A stretch of 64,000 nucleotides of DNA from Flavobacterium sp. I-STPP5a (GCF_009764685.1 NZ_VHLM01000072.1:1-64000), one strand, 5' to 3'; shown: positions 26,521-36,659, counted from the stretch's first letter. Notes: generated from the letters alone by a model not told the origin. Numbers and translations: made by a program.

Positions 26521-27969
26521 CTAGTAGTACGTGAAACGTCTTACTTTAGCAATATATTTAGCCAAGCGAATTACTTGGTGGCTGTACCCGTATTCATTAT
26601 CGTACCAAATGTAAAGCACAATATTTTTCCCATCTGCAGACACAATAGTAGCATTACTGTCATAAATAGCTGGTTGGGCTGTTCCTACAATATCTGAGGA
26701 AACCAACTCATTATTCATAGAGTATTTAATTTGCTCTACAAGCTCCCCTTCAAGAGCATATTTTTTCATGATGGCATTGATATCTGCCACGGTTGTTTTT
26801 TTAGTCACTTCTAAGTTTAGAACTACTAGCGAACCATTAGGAACAGGAACTCTAATAGCATTAGAAGTTAGCTTTCCTTCTAATGATGGTAACGCTTTTG
26901 CAACAGCGCTTCCAGCACCAGTTTCAGTAATTACCATATTCAACGCTGCTGCTCTACCACGGCGGTATTTCTTGTGCATGTTGTCTACCAAGTTCTGATC
27001 GTTAGTATACGCATGGATGGTTTCTAAATGTCCTTTTACAACGCCAAGTGTATCTTCAACCGCTTTCAAAATCGGAGTAATCGCATTGGTTGTGCAAGAT
27101 GCTGCAGAGAAAATATTGATTTCATCTGGGTTGTACTCGTTGTGGTTTACACCGTGTACAATATTAGGAACTCCTTTTCCAGGAGCGGTAAGCAATACTT
27201 TATCGGCTCCTTTTGAAGTTAAATGGCGGCTCAATGCTTCTTGAGTTGTAAAAGCGCCAGTGTTATCAATTACTAAAGCATTGTTGATGTGAAATTGCGT
27301 ATAATCAATTTCTTCTGGACCGTTTGCAGTAATAATATGAACGGTTGTTCCATTAATAATTAAAGCATTGTTTGTAGGATCTGCAGTTACTGAACCTTCA
27401 AAATCTCCATGAATTGAATCATAACGTAACAATGAAGCTCTTTTTTCAAGAGAAACAGCGTCGTTTTTATCACGGGTTACAATCGCACGCAAGCGCAATT
27501 GACTTCCTTTACCCGTTTTTGACATTAATTCTCGTGCTAGTAAACGACCAATACGTCCAAAACCATATAAGACAACATCTTTTGGATGAATTTCTTCAGA
27601 ATCTTTAGCGTTTTTTAGTTTGTCAATTACAAAATATTTAGCATCTGGATATTTGTCCTCTTCTAATCCATATTCATAGGTAAGTTTACCAATGTCTAAT
27701 TTTGCAGGAAGTAAGTTCAACTCTAAAATAGCTTTTGCAATTTTAACCGAATCAAATACTGAAATAGGTTTGCCTACAAACTCAGCAGCATATTCATGTA
27801 AATTGATAATCTCACTTACATTTCTGTCTAATAATTGATTGCGGAATAAGACCATCTCAATTGATTTGTCATACCATAAATCACTGATGATTTTAATCAG
27901 TTCTACTCCTGCACGTCGCCTGTCGGCTTGCAAAGAGACTTCTTTTTCGTATAAAGTAGTAGTTGCCAT
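26521..27969 (-). CDS. gap: Glyceraldehyde-3-phosphate dehydrogenase, long form
   Basis: A 482-residue GAPDH. The NAD(P)-binding motif GFGRIGR lies at 136-142 and the catalytic cysteine is C292 in SAASCTTNAITP. The ASTTN-like and PVPNGS segments near 370 are intact. About 130 extra residues precede the Rossmann fold. Such long GapA-like paralogues occur in Bacteroidota beside a standard ~335 aa GAPDH. The reaction is glyceraldehyde-3-phosphate to 1,3-bisphosphoglycerate, or the reverse. The role of the N-terminal extension is unknown. Confidence 0.92.
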   Translation of the reverse strand: MATTTLYEKEVSLQADRRRAGVELIKIISDLWYDKSIEMVLFRNQLLDRNVSEIINLHEYAAEFVGKPISVFDSVKIAKAILELNLLPAKLDIGKLTYEYGLEEDKYPDAKYFVIDKLKNAKDSEEIHPKDVVLYGFGRIGRLLARELMSKTGKGSQLRLRAIVTRDKNDAVSLEKRASLLRYDSIHGDFEGSVTADPTNNALIINGTTVHIITANGPEEIDYTQFHINNALVIDNTGAFTTQEALSRHLTSKGADKVLLTAPGKGVPNIVHGVNHNEYNPDEINIFSAASCTTNAITPILKAVEDTLGVVKGHLETIHAYTNDQNLVDNMHKKYRRGRAAALNMVITETGAGSAVAKALPSLEGKLTSNAIRVPVPNGSLVVLNLEVTKKTTVADINAIMKKYALEGELVEQIKYSMNNELVSSDIVGTAQPAIYDSNATIVSADGKNIVLYIWYDNEYGYSHQVIRLAKYIAKVRRFTYY

Positions 27970-28017
27970 GTTGAAAATTTAAGGAAAATAAGGTGTTGTA
28001 TTTTTTAAAATTTTTTG

Positions 28018-28025
28018 CAAAAGTA
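28018..28025 (-). promoter_or_regulatory. -7 box upstream of gap
   Basis: The minus strand reads TACTTTTG, an exact match to TAnnTTTG, leaving a leader of about 45 nt. No -33 box is evident. Confidence 0.45.
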
Positions 28026-28073
28026 CCCATTTCAATCGATTTCGTAGCGTGTTTTTAGATTTTTTTACAAAAT

Positions 28074-28104
28074 AAAAAAGCCACCTTGTTTAGCAAGATG
28101 GCTT
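28074..28104 (-). terminator. Terminator after the DegP-like protease gene
   Basis: AAGCCACCTTG and CAAGATGGCTT pair with one mismatch. On the minus strand the hairpin is followed by a T-rich tract. Confidence 0.7.
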
Positions 28105-28127
28105 AGTATTCAATTTTAAAAATAAAC

Positions 28128-29528
28128 TTACATGTAAAAACGTAGCAGTTCACCATTTTTACTGATCAACTCTATGCGTACCTTTTGATCAGCTTCTATT
28201 TTTCCAAATCTTTTCGATACCGTTTCCACATCTGTTGCTTTTACGTTATCAATACTTAAAATGATACTTCCCACTAGTTCCTCTTCATACTGTTGCCACT
28301 GTTCATCGCTAATACCTTTAATGCGCACACCGTGATCAATTTTATATTTCTTTTTGTCAGCAGCTTCAATATTTTCGAGTGTTATACCTTTGAACTCCGC
28401 ATTAAAAAACTCGTTTTTACTCAAAGTCACAGGAACGGTTTTAGTTTTTCCGTCTCTAATATAGGTAACTTGAACTTTGTCATTTGGTCTTTTCGTATTG
28501 ATGTATCCAGAAAGATCTGCAAATGATGTAATATTTTGTTCGTCTAATTTGACAATCACATCTCCGTTGGTTAAGCCAGCTTTGTCAGCACCAGAATTTT
28601 TAGTTACCCTTTTTATATAAAATCCTTGGGTTAAACTAAGGCCATACTCTTTAGAATTTATACTGTTCAATTCGCCACCTTCAACGCCTAGAATTCCGCG
28701 TTGTACATTCCCGAATTCCATTAAATCTTCAATGATTTTTCGGGTAATGTTGGAGGGAACCGCAAAGGAGTATCCGGTATAACTTCCGGTTGGCGAGGAG
28801 ATCATGGTATTGATACCAATCAATTCACCACGCGTGTTTACCAAGGCACCACCACTGTTTCCTGGGTTTACCGCCGCATCCGTTTGTATAAAGGATTGAA
28901 TGCCGTTCGTGTCAAGATTTCTGGCTTTCGCCGAAACGATACCCGCAGTAACAGTCGAATTCAGGTTGTATGGATTTCCTACTGCCAATACCCATTCACC
29001 CACTTTCACCGAATCAGAATTGGCGAAAGCCGTGTATTGAAGCTTTTCGCCGGCATCAATTTTTAGCAGAGCGATGTCCATTTTGGAGTCGGTGCCAATT
29101 AATTTTGCTTTGTATGATTTCTTATTGTTGAGTGTAATTTCAATTTCAGAGGCGTCTTTCACCACGTGATTGTTCGTTACAATATAGCCGTCTTCAGAAA
29201 TAATTACTCCAGATCCCGTTCCTACTTGTTCTTGTGATTGTCCACCTCTATAACCGTAAAAATATTCTAATATTGGGTTAGAAACAGTGGTTCTGGAAAC
29301 GTTTTTTACGTGCACTACGGTATGAATGGTTTTGTCCGCGGCCTCAGTAAAATCAAGTATTTCCGATGATAAACCAACACGCTTACCGTACGAGTTGGAA
29401 GCCATGGTAACTACTGAGCCAGCATCTTTTGAAAAATAACCATCAGTATCAAATAATAGCTTGTAAGAACCCAAGGTAACTACACCACTTAATAAAGAAA
29501 CTCCAAATAATGTTGATAAATTTTTCAT
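28128..29528 (-). CDS. Do-family serine protease (DegP/HtrA-like)
   Basis: A periplasmic quality-control protease/chaperone, 466 residues from the ATG at 29528. The upstream TTG at 29534 is less likely. The N-terminal membrane/signal segment is SLLSGVVTLGSYKLLF. The trypsin-like triad is H121 (TNNHVV), D151 (MDIALLK) and S225 (GNSGGAL), numbered from that ATG. One PDZ domain is at about 270-365, and a second degenerate one at about 385-465. Its length fits two-PDZ Do proteases. It degrades or refolds misfolded envelope proteins. Confidence 0.93.
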   Translation of the reverse strand: MKNLSTLFGVSLLSGVVTLGSYKLLFDTDGYFSKDAGSVVTMASNSYGKRVGLSSEILDFTEAADKTIHTVVHVKNVSRTTVSNPILEYFYGYRGGQSQEQVGTGSGVIISEDGYIVTNNHVVKDASEIEITLNNKKSYKAKLIGTDSKMDIALLKIDAGEKLQYTAFANSDSVKVGEWVLAVGNPYNLNSTVTAGIVSAKARNLDTNGIQSFIQTDAAVNPGNSGGALVNTRGELIGINTMISSPTGSYTGYSFAVPSNITRKIIEDLMEFGNVQRGILGVEGGELNSINSKEYGLSLTQGFYIKRVTKNSGADKAGLTNGDVIVKLDEQNITSFADLSGYINTKRPNDKVQVTYIRDGKTKTVPVTLSKNEFFNAEFKGITLENIEAADKKKYKIDHGVRIKGISDEQWQQYEEELVGSIILSIDNVKATDVETVSKRFGKIEADQKVRIELISKNGELLRFYM

Positions 29529-29637
29529 AGTCAATTTCGTTTTTAAAAAAATATTTAGGTAAAATTAAAACTTTTTTGGATTGTTAAAATACCGTTTAAC
29601 GCTCTTTAACAATGATTAACATTTCATTAATAGTTTG

Positions 29638-29645
29638 TACTTTTG
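29638..29645 (+). promoter_or_regulatory. -7 box upstream of dapF
   Basis: TACTTTTG matches TAnnTTTG and lies about 20 nt upstream of the ATG at 29666. This rules against the earlier in-frame ATG at 29612. Confidence 0.45.
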
Positions 29646-29665
29646 TGTTTCACAAAATTAAAAAA

Positions 29666-30448
29666 ATGCAATTAGAATTTTATAAATACCAAGGCACAGG
29701 CAATGATTTTGTAATGATTGACAACCGCACCGAATTTTTCCCAAAAGAGAACACAAAATTGATTGCTCAACTGTGTGACCGCCGATTTGGAATAGGAGGC
29801 GATGGTTTAATTTTGTTAGAAAATGACTTGGATACCGATTTTAAAATGGTGTATTACAACTCAGATGGAAACCAAAGTTCCATGTGCGGCAATGGTGGAC
29901 GCTGTTTAGTGGCTTTCGCCAAGAAGCTTCAGGTTATTGAAAACAAAACTACATTTATAGCCACAGATGGATTGCATCATGCTACTGTTGATGAGAACGA
30001 AATTGTAGCTCTGCAAATGATTGATGTTGCCGCCGTAAATGTGACTCCTGATTATGTGTTTTTAAATACAGGTTCGCCACATCACGTACAATTGGTAAGT
30101 GATCTAGAAAACTACGATGTAAAAAATATTGGCGCATCAATTAGATACGGAGATTTATACGGTCAAGCAGGTAGTAATGTTAATTTTGTAGAGCAAATTA
30201 ATGAAAATACCTTTTCGCTTCGAACGTATGAAAGAGGCGTTGAAGATGAAACACTTTCTTGCGGAACAGGCGCTACAGCTGTTGCTATTGCCATGAATGT
30301 TTTAGGGAAAACACCTGAAACAGCAATAGATTTGAATGTTGAAGGCGGCAAATTAGCAATTTCATTTGATGTCAATGAGGGTGTGTTTACCAATGTGTTT
30401 TTAAAAGGCCCAGCTCAATTTGTATTTCAAGGTGCAATTGAGATTTAA
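29666..30448 (+). CDS. dapF: Diaminopimelate epimerase
   Basis: A 260-residue cofactor-independent epimerase of lysine and peptidoglycan synthesis, converting LL-DAP to meso-DAP. The two catalytic cysteines are C74 (MCGNGGRC) and C199 (SCGTGAT), the thiol pair of the family. The N-terminal YQGTGNDFVMID motif is standard. I chose the ATG at 29666 because a TAnnTTTG box lies just upstream and the N-terminus then matches the family. It probably forms a unit with the following GNAT and mltG genes, which also serve the cell wall. Confidence 0.96.
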   Translation: MQLEFYKYQGTGNDFVMIDNRTEFFPKENTKLIAQLCDRRFGIGGDGLILLENDLDTDFKMVYYNSDGNQSSMCGNGGRCLVAFAKKLQVIENKTTFIATDGLHHATVDENEIVALQMIDVAAVNVTPDYVFLNTGSPHHVQLVSDLENYDVKNIGASIRYGDLYGQAGSNVNFVEQINENTFSLRTYERGVEDETLSCGTGATAVAIAMNVLGKTPETAIDLNVEGGKLAISFDVNEGVFTNVFLKGPAQFVFQGAIEI

Positions 30449-30511
30449 TTTTCGAAACCAGTATTAAAATCAAGTTTGGTGTGTCTCTATGTAACTTTCT
30501 GAAATAAATAA

Positions 30512-31045
30512 ATGAAAACATTAAAAGGCGATAATATTTACATTCGGGCATTAGAACCCAATGATTTAGAATTTATTTATGCAATTGAAAACGACCAAAG
30601 CATTTGGGAAGTTAGTAATACAAACACTCCATACAGTAGGTTTCTAGTCAAGCAATACCTTGAAAACGCACATCAAGATATTTACGAAGCTAAGCAGTTG
30701 CGTCTTGCTATTTGCCAAGATCAAGATTTTCCCGCCATAGGTTTAATTGATTTATTTGATTTTGATCCAAGGAATAATAGGGCAGGTGTGGGTATCGTAA
30801 TTCAAAAGAACGAAAACAGAAATCAGAATGTTGGCTCCGAAGCTTTGGAATTATTAATCGAATATGCATTCCATAATCTAAATTTACATCAATTATATGC
30901 AAATATTGGTACCGAAAATGTAGCAAGTACCGCACTTTTTACTAAATTTGGTTTTCAAATGATTGGTATAAAAAAAGATTGGACTTTGCATCAAGGAAAT
31001 TACAAAGATGAAGCCATGTACCAGCTTATCAATACTAAATTTTAA
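30512..31045 (+). CDS. GNAT family N-acetyltransferase
   Basis: A 177-residue RimJ/RimL-like acetyltransferase. The start KGDNIYIRALEPNDLEFIY and the end of the acetyl-CoA fold (NLHQLYANIGTENVASTALF) are typical of Acetyltransf_3. The family usually acetylates ribosomal proteins, antibiotics or polyamines, and the substrate here is unknown. It lies 63 bp after dapF and 82 bp before mltG on the same strand. Confidence 0.88.
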   Translation: MKTLKGDNIYIRALEPNDLEFIYAIENDQSIWEVSNTNTPYSRFLVKQYLENAHQDIYEAKQLRLAICQDQDFPAIGLIDLFDFDPRNNRAGVGIVIQKNENRNQNVGSEALELLIEYAFHNLNLHQLYANIGTENVASTALFTKFGFQMIGIKKDWTLHQGNYKDEAMYQLINTKF

Positions 31046-31127
31046 TTTTTTAAATTAAGATATAAAAGTTTTTAAATCAATTAATTACTATTTCAACAAA
31101 CTAAAAGCTTAAAAATAATACCACCCT

Positions 31128-32168
31128 ATGAATACTAAGAAAATTATTAGCATTGTCTCAGTTGTTTTAATATCTGGATTGATGATATACGGCATGATTT
31201 TATTAAAACAAATTTTCTCTGCCAATACAAAGTTTCCTGAGCAAGAAGTATACGTTTATGTACCTACCGATTCTAAATATGAAGATGTCAAGAAAATTTT
31301 AAGCCCTTACGTAGAAAATCTAGAGCGTTTTGAGCTTGTAGCTGCTAAGCGAGGCTATATTGAAAATGTAATTCCAGGACGTTTTGTGATTAAAAAAGGA
31401 ATGAGCAGCTATGATCTTGTAAAAACTTTACGTTTCAATTCACCAGTAAAATTAGCATTCAACAATCAAGAACGAATAGAAAATCTTGCAGGTCGTGTAG
31501 GATCTCAAATAGAAGCGGATAGTTTAGTTTTGCTAAATACGTTCAAAGATTCAGTTTTTTTACAAGAAAACGGATTCAACGATGAGAACATTTTAGCCAT
31601 GTTTATTCCCAATACTTATGAAATTTATTGGAATACCACAGCCGAAAAGTTTCGAGACAAAATGATTAAAGAGTACCGCAACTTCTGGAACGAAGAGCGT
31701 ACTGCAAAAGCAAAAGCGCAAGGTCTTACTCCAGTTGAAGCTACTATTTTAGCCTCAATTGTTCACAAAGAGTCGGTTAAAAAAGATGAAAGACCAAGAA
31801 TTGCAGGAGTATATCTTAACCGATTGAAATTAGAAATGCCTTTACAAGCAGATCCTACGGTGATTTTTGCCATGAAAAAGAAAGCCAATGATTTTAATCA
31901 AGTAATCAAGAGAGTTTTTTACAATGACCTGACAATGTCTCATCCTTACAATACATACATGAATATCGGTTTGCCTCCTGGGCCAATTGCTATGCCTGAT
32001 ATTACCGCATTAGAGGCGGTTTTAAATCCTGAAAAAAACGATTTCATTTATTTTTGCGCTAGTGTTGACCGTTTTGGGTATCATGAATTTGCAGCTACAT
32101 TGCCAGAACATAATGTAAATGCCAAAAAATATTCAGATTGGATTAACAATCAAGGTGTAAAAAGATAG
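31128..32168 (+). CDS. mltG: Endolytic transglycosylase MltG
   Basis: A 346-residue inner-membrane lytic transglycosylase that cuts nascent glycan strands and helps set their length. One N-terminal transmembrane helix (about 6-26) is followed by a LysM-like region and the YceG catalytic domain. The catalytic glutamate is E215 in IVHKESVKKDERPRIAGVYL, and LPPGPI is conserved near 283. Only two bases separate its stop from the GTG of the next gene, so the two are very likely co-transcribed and perhaps translationally coupled. Confidence 0.95.
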   Translation: MNTKKIISIVSVVLISGLMIYGMILLKQIFSANTKFPEQEVYVYVPTDSKYEDVKKILSPYVENLERFELVAAKRGYIENVIPGRFVIKKGMSSYDLVKTLRFNSPVKLAFNNQERIENLAGRVGSQIEADSLVLLNTFKDSVFLQENGFNDENILAMFIPNTYEIYWNTTAEKFRDKMIKEYRNFWNEERTAKAKAQGLTPVEATILASIVHKESVKKDERPRIAGVYLNRLKLEMPLQADPTVIFAMKKKANDFNQVIKRVFYNDLTMSHPYNTYMNIGLPPGPIAMPDITALEAVLNPEKNDFIYFCASVDRFGYHEFAATLPEHNVNAKKYSDWINNQGVKR

Positions 32169-32170
32169 TT

Positions 32171-33085
32171 GTGATCACTACTTTGAGGTGCACGTTTGTG
32201 GCCGTTCTGTTTTTTCAAATTGGCTTTTGCCAAAGCAAATTAAACACGTTTTTAAAACCTTCGGATACAATACAAGTGCAAAGGCAAAAAACATTATTGA
32301 TTTCCGAAGCTGTGGTTGCTACAGGAACAATACTTGCTTTGAATCAGTTATGGTATGCCAATTATCCCAAATCTGATTTTCATTTTGTAAATGACAATGC
32401 AGAGTGGTTACAAATGGACAAAGTAGGGCATGTTTTTTCATCCTATCAATTGGGGAGTTTTAGTGCTCAAATGCTCCATTGGAGTGGTGCTTCTAAAAAA
32501 AATCAGCTGCTTTACGGCGCAGGATTGGGTTTTGCATTCTTGACCGCTGTTGAGGTAATGGACGGATACTCCGCAGAGTGGGGAGCTTCTCTAGGCGATG
32601 TTGTTGCTAATGCTACAGGAACAGGCTTGTATGTATCGCAAGAATTACTGTGGGATGAACAACGTATACTGCCTAAATTTTCTTTTCATACTTCACCTTA
32701 TGCGCAATACCGTCCAGCGGTGTTAGGGAAATCATTATCAGAACAAATCATAAAGGATTATAACGGACAAACATATTGGCTCTCTATCAATTTACATTCC
32801 TTTTCTAAAAATTCTAAAATACCAAAATGGTTGAATGTTGCTTTGGGTTATGGTGCCGAAGGAATGGTAACAGGTAACAGTGCTACACTTGATCCGGATG
32901 CGACTTTTAATCCACAACGGTATAGACAGTTTTACTTTAGTTTGGATGTCGACTTGACAAAAATTAAAACAAAGTCTCATTTTTTGAAGACGGTTTTCTC
33001 CATTTTAAATACGGTCAAAATTCCTGCACCTACAATTGAGTTTTCGCACTTAAGCGGCGTTAAATACCACTTCATCTATTTTTAG
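32171..33085 (+). CDS. DUF2279 family protein (YfiM-like)
   Basis: A 304-residue protein with a GTG start. An N-terminal signal peptide (VAVLFFQIGFCQS) ends at a possible FCQS processing site. The DUF2279 region contains MDKVGHVFSSYQLGSFSAQM and GASLGDVVANATGTGLYVSQ, both with the conserved HxFxSY- and GDxxAN-type signatures. It is likely an outer-envelope protein of unknown function. It follows mltG by 2 bp, which suggests a cell-envelope role. Confidence 0.85.
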   Translation: MITTLRCTFVAVLFFQIGFCQSKLNTFLKPSDTIQVQRQKTLLISEAVVATGTILALNQLWYANYPKSDFHFVNDNAEWLQMDKVGHVFSSYQLGSFSAQMLHWSGASKKNQLLYGAGLGFAFLTAVEVMDGYSAEWGASLGDVVANATGTGLYVSQELLWDEQRILPKFSFHTSPYAQYRPAVLGKSLSEQIIKDYNGQTYWLSINLHSFSKNSKIPKWLNVALGYGAEGMVTGNSATLDPDATFNPQRYRQFYFSLDVDLTKIKTKSHFLKTVFSILNTVKIPAPTIEFSHLSGVKYHFIYF

Positions 33086-33127
33086 ATAAGTTTAACGCAT
33101 TGATTATCAAGCTTGCTATTTTTTTTG

Positions 33128-33135
33128 TATCTTTG
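33128..33135 (+). promoter_or_regulatory. -7 box upstream of the lysozyme-like gene
   Basis: TATCTTTG matches TAnnTTTG, with about 45 nt to the ATG at 33183. A TTG at 33100 is too far (25 bp) to be an ideal -33 box. Confidence 0.45.
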
Positions 33136-33182
33136 CGCGTAGAAATTTCTTAACGGGACAGCGTTTTGAAGAAAAACAATTT

Positions 33183-33824
33183 ATGATAAAGAAGTGGTAT
33201 TTTTATGCTAGTCTAACTGTTATTACAGTTTTTTTAAGCTCAGGTTTTAAACCTTTTAACCTAGAAACCAGCCCTTGGTTTCTAATAAATGAAGAAGATG
33301 GAACACACTATTTATTTCCATCTGAAGAAGCGAGTGAATACAGTAATTTAAGTATTCCATTTACAGGAAATTTTTTCATAGGCTTCAAAGAAGCAATCGG
33401 TCATCGAGAATCCGAAAGCAAATACAAGAAAATCAATTCGCTTGGGTATTTAGGTAAATATCAATTTGGTGCCGAAACGCTAAAGTCTGTTGGTGTAAAG
33501 AGTAGTACTGCCTTTTTGAATAATCCTGAATTACAAGAACGTGCTTTTATTGCATTATTGGCAAAAAACAAGTGGGAATTAAAAAGAGAAATTGATAAGT
33601 ATGACGGTACAATTCTCAATGGAATCCGTATCACCGAGTCAGGAATATTAGCCGCTGCTCATTTAGGCGGCGCAGGATCAGTAAAAAAATATTTTAGACA
33701 CGAAGGCAAACGTAATTTTAGGGATGCTTACGGAACCTCTATCAGGAGTTATATGAGAATGTTTGGCGGGTATGACACTTCTTTTATTGTTGCAGATAAT
33801 AATGCAACGGTACATAATATCTAG
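33183..33824 (+). CDS. Lysozyme-like exported protein
   Basis: A 213-residue protein with a short N-terminal hydrophobic segment (YASLTVITVFLSSGF). A soluble-lytic-transglycosylase-like motif follows: IGHRESESKYKKINSLGYLGKYQFG, positions about 77-101, where E82 is the likely catalytic glutamate and GKYQFG matches the family. An AAHLGGAGSVKKYF segment near 160 also fits. It probably acts on peptidoglycan outside the inner membrane. It has its own -7 box and a terminator, so it appears to be a separate unit. Confidence 0.78.
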   Translation: MIKKWYFYASLTVITVFLSSGFKPFNLETSPWFLINEEDGTHYLFPSEEASEYSNLSIPFTGNFFIGFKEAIGHRESESKYKKINSLGYLGKYQFGAETLKSVGVKSSTAFLNNPELQERAFIALLAKNKWELKREIDKYDGTILNGIRITESGILAAAHLGGAGSVKKYFRHEGKRNFRDAYGTSIRSYMRMFGGYDTSFIVADNNATVHNI

Positions 33825-33925
33825 TTTTCATCTACTGGGTTTAATTGAAATTAAAAAGTTGTATTCTTTCATTAAGAAACAGTTTTCAATTTCTTGAAGT
33901 ATGTATTTAGTCCTATATTTTACAA

Positions 33926-33960
33926 AACAAAAAAATCACCATATAGGTGATTTTTTTGTT
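33926..33960. terminator. Bidirectional terminator between the lysozyme-like gene and mutA
   Basis: The 15-bp arms AACAAAAAAATCACC (33926-33940) and GGTGATTTTTTTGTT (33946-33960) are perfect complements around a 5 nt loop. It serves both convergent genes. Confidence 0.85.
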
Positions 33961-33967
33961 AAATGGT

Positions 33968-36106
33968 TTATTCAAAACTTTCGAGCAGTATTTCAAGTAT
34001 TTTGATTGCTGCATCACTTATTTTTGTTCCAGGTCCAAAAACAGCTACCGCGCCAGCATCAAATAAAAATTGATAATCTTGTGCAGGTATTACGCCGCCC
34101 ACAACTACCATAATATCCTCACGACCGTATTTTTTTAGTTCATCAATTACTTGTGGCACTAGCGTTTTGTGTCCAGCAGCAAGTGAGGAAACACCTAGAA
34201 TATGCACATCATTTTCAACAGCTTGTTTGGCAGCTTCTTCGGGTGTTTGAAAAAGCGGACCTATATCCACATCAAATCCCACATCGGCATAGCCAGTTGC
34301 TACTACTTTTGCACCTCTGTCGTGACCGTCTTGCCCCATTTTTGCAATCATGATGCGAGGGCGACGGCCTTCTTTTACTGCAAATTCGTCGGCTAATTGT
34401 TTTGCTTTTTCAAAACTTTTGTCGTCTTTGATTTCTTTACTATACACACCACTAAATGATTTTATTTGTGCTTTATACCTACCAAAAACGGCTTCTAAGG
34501 CGTCACTAATTTCTCCAAGTGTAGTCCTGTTTCTGGCTGCTTCAACTGCAATTTCAAGTAAATTTCCCTCGCCAGTTTGTGCGCAAAGAGTCAGTTTTTT
34601 AAGTGAATCTTGTACTTTTTGGGTATCTCTAGATGCTTTAATTCGCTCTAATTGTTCTAGTTGCTGCTTGCGAACCATTTGATTGTCTACGTCAAGAATC
34701 TGCAATGGATCTTCTTTTTCTAATCGATATTGATTTACACCTACAATAATATCTTGTCCGCTGTCTATTCGGGCTTGCTTTCTTGCTGCAGCTTCCTCTA
34801 TGCGTAATTTTGGGATACCAGATTCAATAGCCTTGGTCATCCCGCCAAGCTCTTCAACTTCTTCGATTAATTTCCATGCGTTTTCGGCAATTTCATTTGT
34901 CAAACTCTCTACATAATAACTACCAGCCCAAGGATCTACTGTTTTTGTAATTTTAGTTTCTTCTTGAAGATAGAGTTGTGTATTTCTTGCAATCCTAGCC
35001 GAAAAATCTGTAGGTAAGGCTATAGCTTCATCAAGTGCATTGGTATGTAAAGATTGTGTACCGCCAAAAGCGGCTGCAGCAGCTTCTATACAAGTTCTAG
35101 CTACATTATTAAACGGATCTTGTTCAGTTAAACTCCATCCTGATGTTTGACAATGCGTTCGTAACGCCAGAGACTTATCATCTTTCGGTTCAAATTGTTT
35201 GACTAATTTTGCCCAGATCATTCTACCGGCACGCATTTTTGCAATTTCCATAAAATGATTCATTCCAATTGCCCAGAAAAAGGACAAACGCGGAGCAAAT
35301 TCGTCTATTTTCATTCCTGTGGCTAATCCAGTTCGGATGTATTCCAATCCATCAGCTAGTGTGTACGCAAGTTCAATATCTGCTGTTGCACCAGCCTCTT
35401 GCATGTGGTATCCAGAAATTGAAATGGAATTGAATTTTGGCATGTTTTTACTGGTATACTCAAAGATATCAGCAATTATTTTCATAGAAGGTGTAGGCGG
35501 ATAAATATAGGTATTACGCACCATGAACTCCTTTAGAATATCATTTTGAATGGTTCCAGAAAGTAATTCAGCTTTAACACCTTGCTCTTCTGCAGCTACA
35601 ATATAAAAAGCCATTATAGGTAATACAGCACCGTTCATGGTCATGGATACTGACATTTCATCAAGAGGGATTTGGTCAAAAAGTACCTTCATATCCTCAA
35701 CGGAATCTATAGCTACTCCCGCTTTTCCTACATCGCCTACAACACGTTCGTGATCTGAATCATAGCCTCGATGGGTAGGTAAGTCAAAAGCTACTGAAAG
35801 TCCTTTTTGTCCTGCAGCTAAGTTTCTGCGGTAAAAAGCATTACTTTCTTCGGCTGTTGAAAATCCTGCATATTGACGCACGGTCCAAGGTCGGCGCACA
35901 TACATGGTTGCATACGGTCCTCGTAAATTTGGTGCAAAACCAGCTCCAAAATCAAGATGAGTGAGATTATCAATGTCCTGCTGTGTGTATGTTGGTTTTA
36001 GCTCTATTCCCTCTGCAGTTAGAAATACATCAGCCGCAACATTTTCATTCTCCACTTTCAACGGTGTGCTTTCTAATTTTATATGTTGTAAATCTTTTCT
36101 TTTCAT
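33968..36106 (-). CDS. mutA: Methylmalonyl-CoA mutase, large (catalytic) subunit
   Basis: A 712-residue adenosylcobalamin enzyme that interconverts succinyl-CoA and (R)-methylmalonyl-CoA. The TIM-barrel substrate domain fills about 1-560. The C-terminal B12-binding domain carries the base-off motif D593-x-H595-x-x-G598 in [10 protein letters not shown], with H595 as the cobalt ligand. The AGMGVSYH-type [19 protein letters not shown] segment is present near 345. It pairs with the small subunit gene upstream. The two are separated by a toxin-antitoxin pair, although all four genes run in one direction. Subunit naming differs between organisms (mutA/mutB). Confidence 0.95.
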   Translation of the reverse strand: MKRKDLQHIKLESTPLKVENENVAADVFLTAEGIELKPTYTQQDIDNLTHLDFGAGFAPNLRGPYATMYVRRPWTVRQYAGFSTAEESNAFYRRNLAAGQKGLSVAFDLPTHRGYDSDHERVVGDVGKAGVAIDSVEDMKVLFDQIPLDEMSVSMTMNGAVLPIMAFYIVAAEEQGVKAELLSGTIQNDILKEFMVRNTYIYPPTPSMKIIADIFEYTSKNMPKFNSISISGYHMQEAGATADIELAYTLADGLEYIRTGLATGMKIDEFAPRLSFFWAIGMNHFMEIAKMRAGRMIWAKLVKQFEPKDDKSLALRTHCQTSGWSLTEQDPFNNVARTCIEAAAAAFGGTQSLHTNALDEAIALPTDFSARIARNTQLYLQEETKITKTVDPWAGSYYVESLTNEIAENAWKLIEEVEELGGMTKAIESGIPKLRIEEAAARKQARIDSGQDIIVGVNQYRLEKEDPLQILDVDNQMVRKQQLEQLERIKASRDTQKVQDSLKKLTLCAQTGEGNLLEIAVEAARNRTTLGEISDALEAVFGRYKAQIKSFSGVYSKEIKDDKSFEKAKQLADEFAVKEGRRPRIMIAKMGQDGHDRGAKVVATGYADVGFDVDIGPLFQTPEEAAKQAVENDVHILGVSSLAAGHKTLVPQVIDELKKYGREDIMVVVGGVIPAQDYQFLFDAGAVAVFGPGTKISDAAIKILEILLESFE

Positions 36107-36139
36107 TTGTTTGTTACAAAGATTATGGTTTTTGAAATT

Positions 36140-36442
36140 TTAATTCCTTTCAATCCATATTTCGGCATTTCTTGAAGTATGAAAAATAGCTTTAATGACA
36201 ATTGTGTGATCATAGCAGTTGAAATGAATTAAGTATGGAAAATTTTCAATTAAAGCTACTCTGGTCTCATTATATCTTATTTGAAAAAGTAGCGGATTTG
36301 ATTTAATTACTTTTAAACTTTCCTTGAAAGAATTGGTGAACTTAATGCCTAATATTGGTTGGATGCTTTTGTACCATTTCAAAGCTGTTTTGAAATCAAG
36401 TTTAGCTTCTTCTATAATTACAATTTTATAACTCACTGTCAA
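36140..36442 (-). CDS. RelE/ParE-family toxin
   Basis: A 100-residue toxin of the RelE/ParE superfamily. It has the early EEAKLDFKTALKWYKSIQP helix pair and a C-terminal beta-sheet ending in IVIKAIFHTSRNAEIW, the usual ParE-like HxxR(N) ending. ParE-type members poison gyrase while RelE-type members cleave mRNA, and the sequence does not decide which. Its start overlaps the antitoxin gene by 17 bp. It ends 33 bp before mutA, so it is likely part of the mutase transcript. Confidence 0.88.
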   Translation of the reverse strand: MTVSYKIVIIEEAKLDFKTALKWYKSIQPILGIKFTNSFKESLKVIKSNPLLFQIRYNETRVALIENFPYLIHFNCYDHTIVIKAIFHTSRNAEIWIERN

Positions 36443-36659
36443 TATCTTTTAGAAAATCATCGATATCTTGAGCTGAAGACGGATTTTTAAGATATTTCTC
36501 AGTTCTTTCTCTAACTTGGTCCATTTGCCATTGAGTGATTTCTACATTATTGGACTTGGGAAGAATAATCACTTCAACTTCATCAGCATTAAAATCATCT
36601 GGCAGTGTGATACTTATTTTGTGATTTTTTACCTTAACAATTTGTCTTATGGCGTCCAT
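36426..36659 (-). CDS. Antitoxin of the RelE/ParE pair
   Basis: A 77-residue acidic protein. It has an N-terminal AbrB/Phd-like beta region (IVKVKNHKISITLPDDFNAD) and a C-terminal helix rich in Asp/Glu (QDIDDFLKDIDSEL) of the kind that wraps the toxin. It overlaps the toxin gene by 17 bp and comes first, the usual antitoxin-toxin order. It probably also represses the pair, but no operator is visible. Confidence 0.82.
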   Translation of the reverse strand: MDAIRQIVKVKNHKISITLPDDFNADEVEVIILPKSNNVEITQWQMDQVRERTEKYLKNPSSAQDIDDFLKDIDSEL

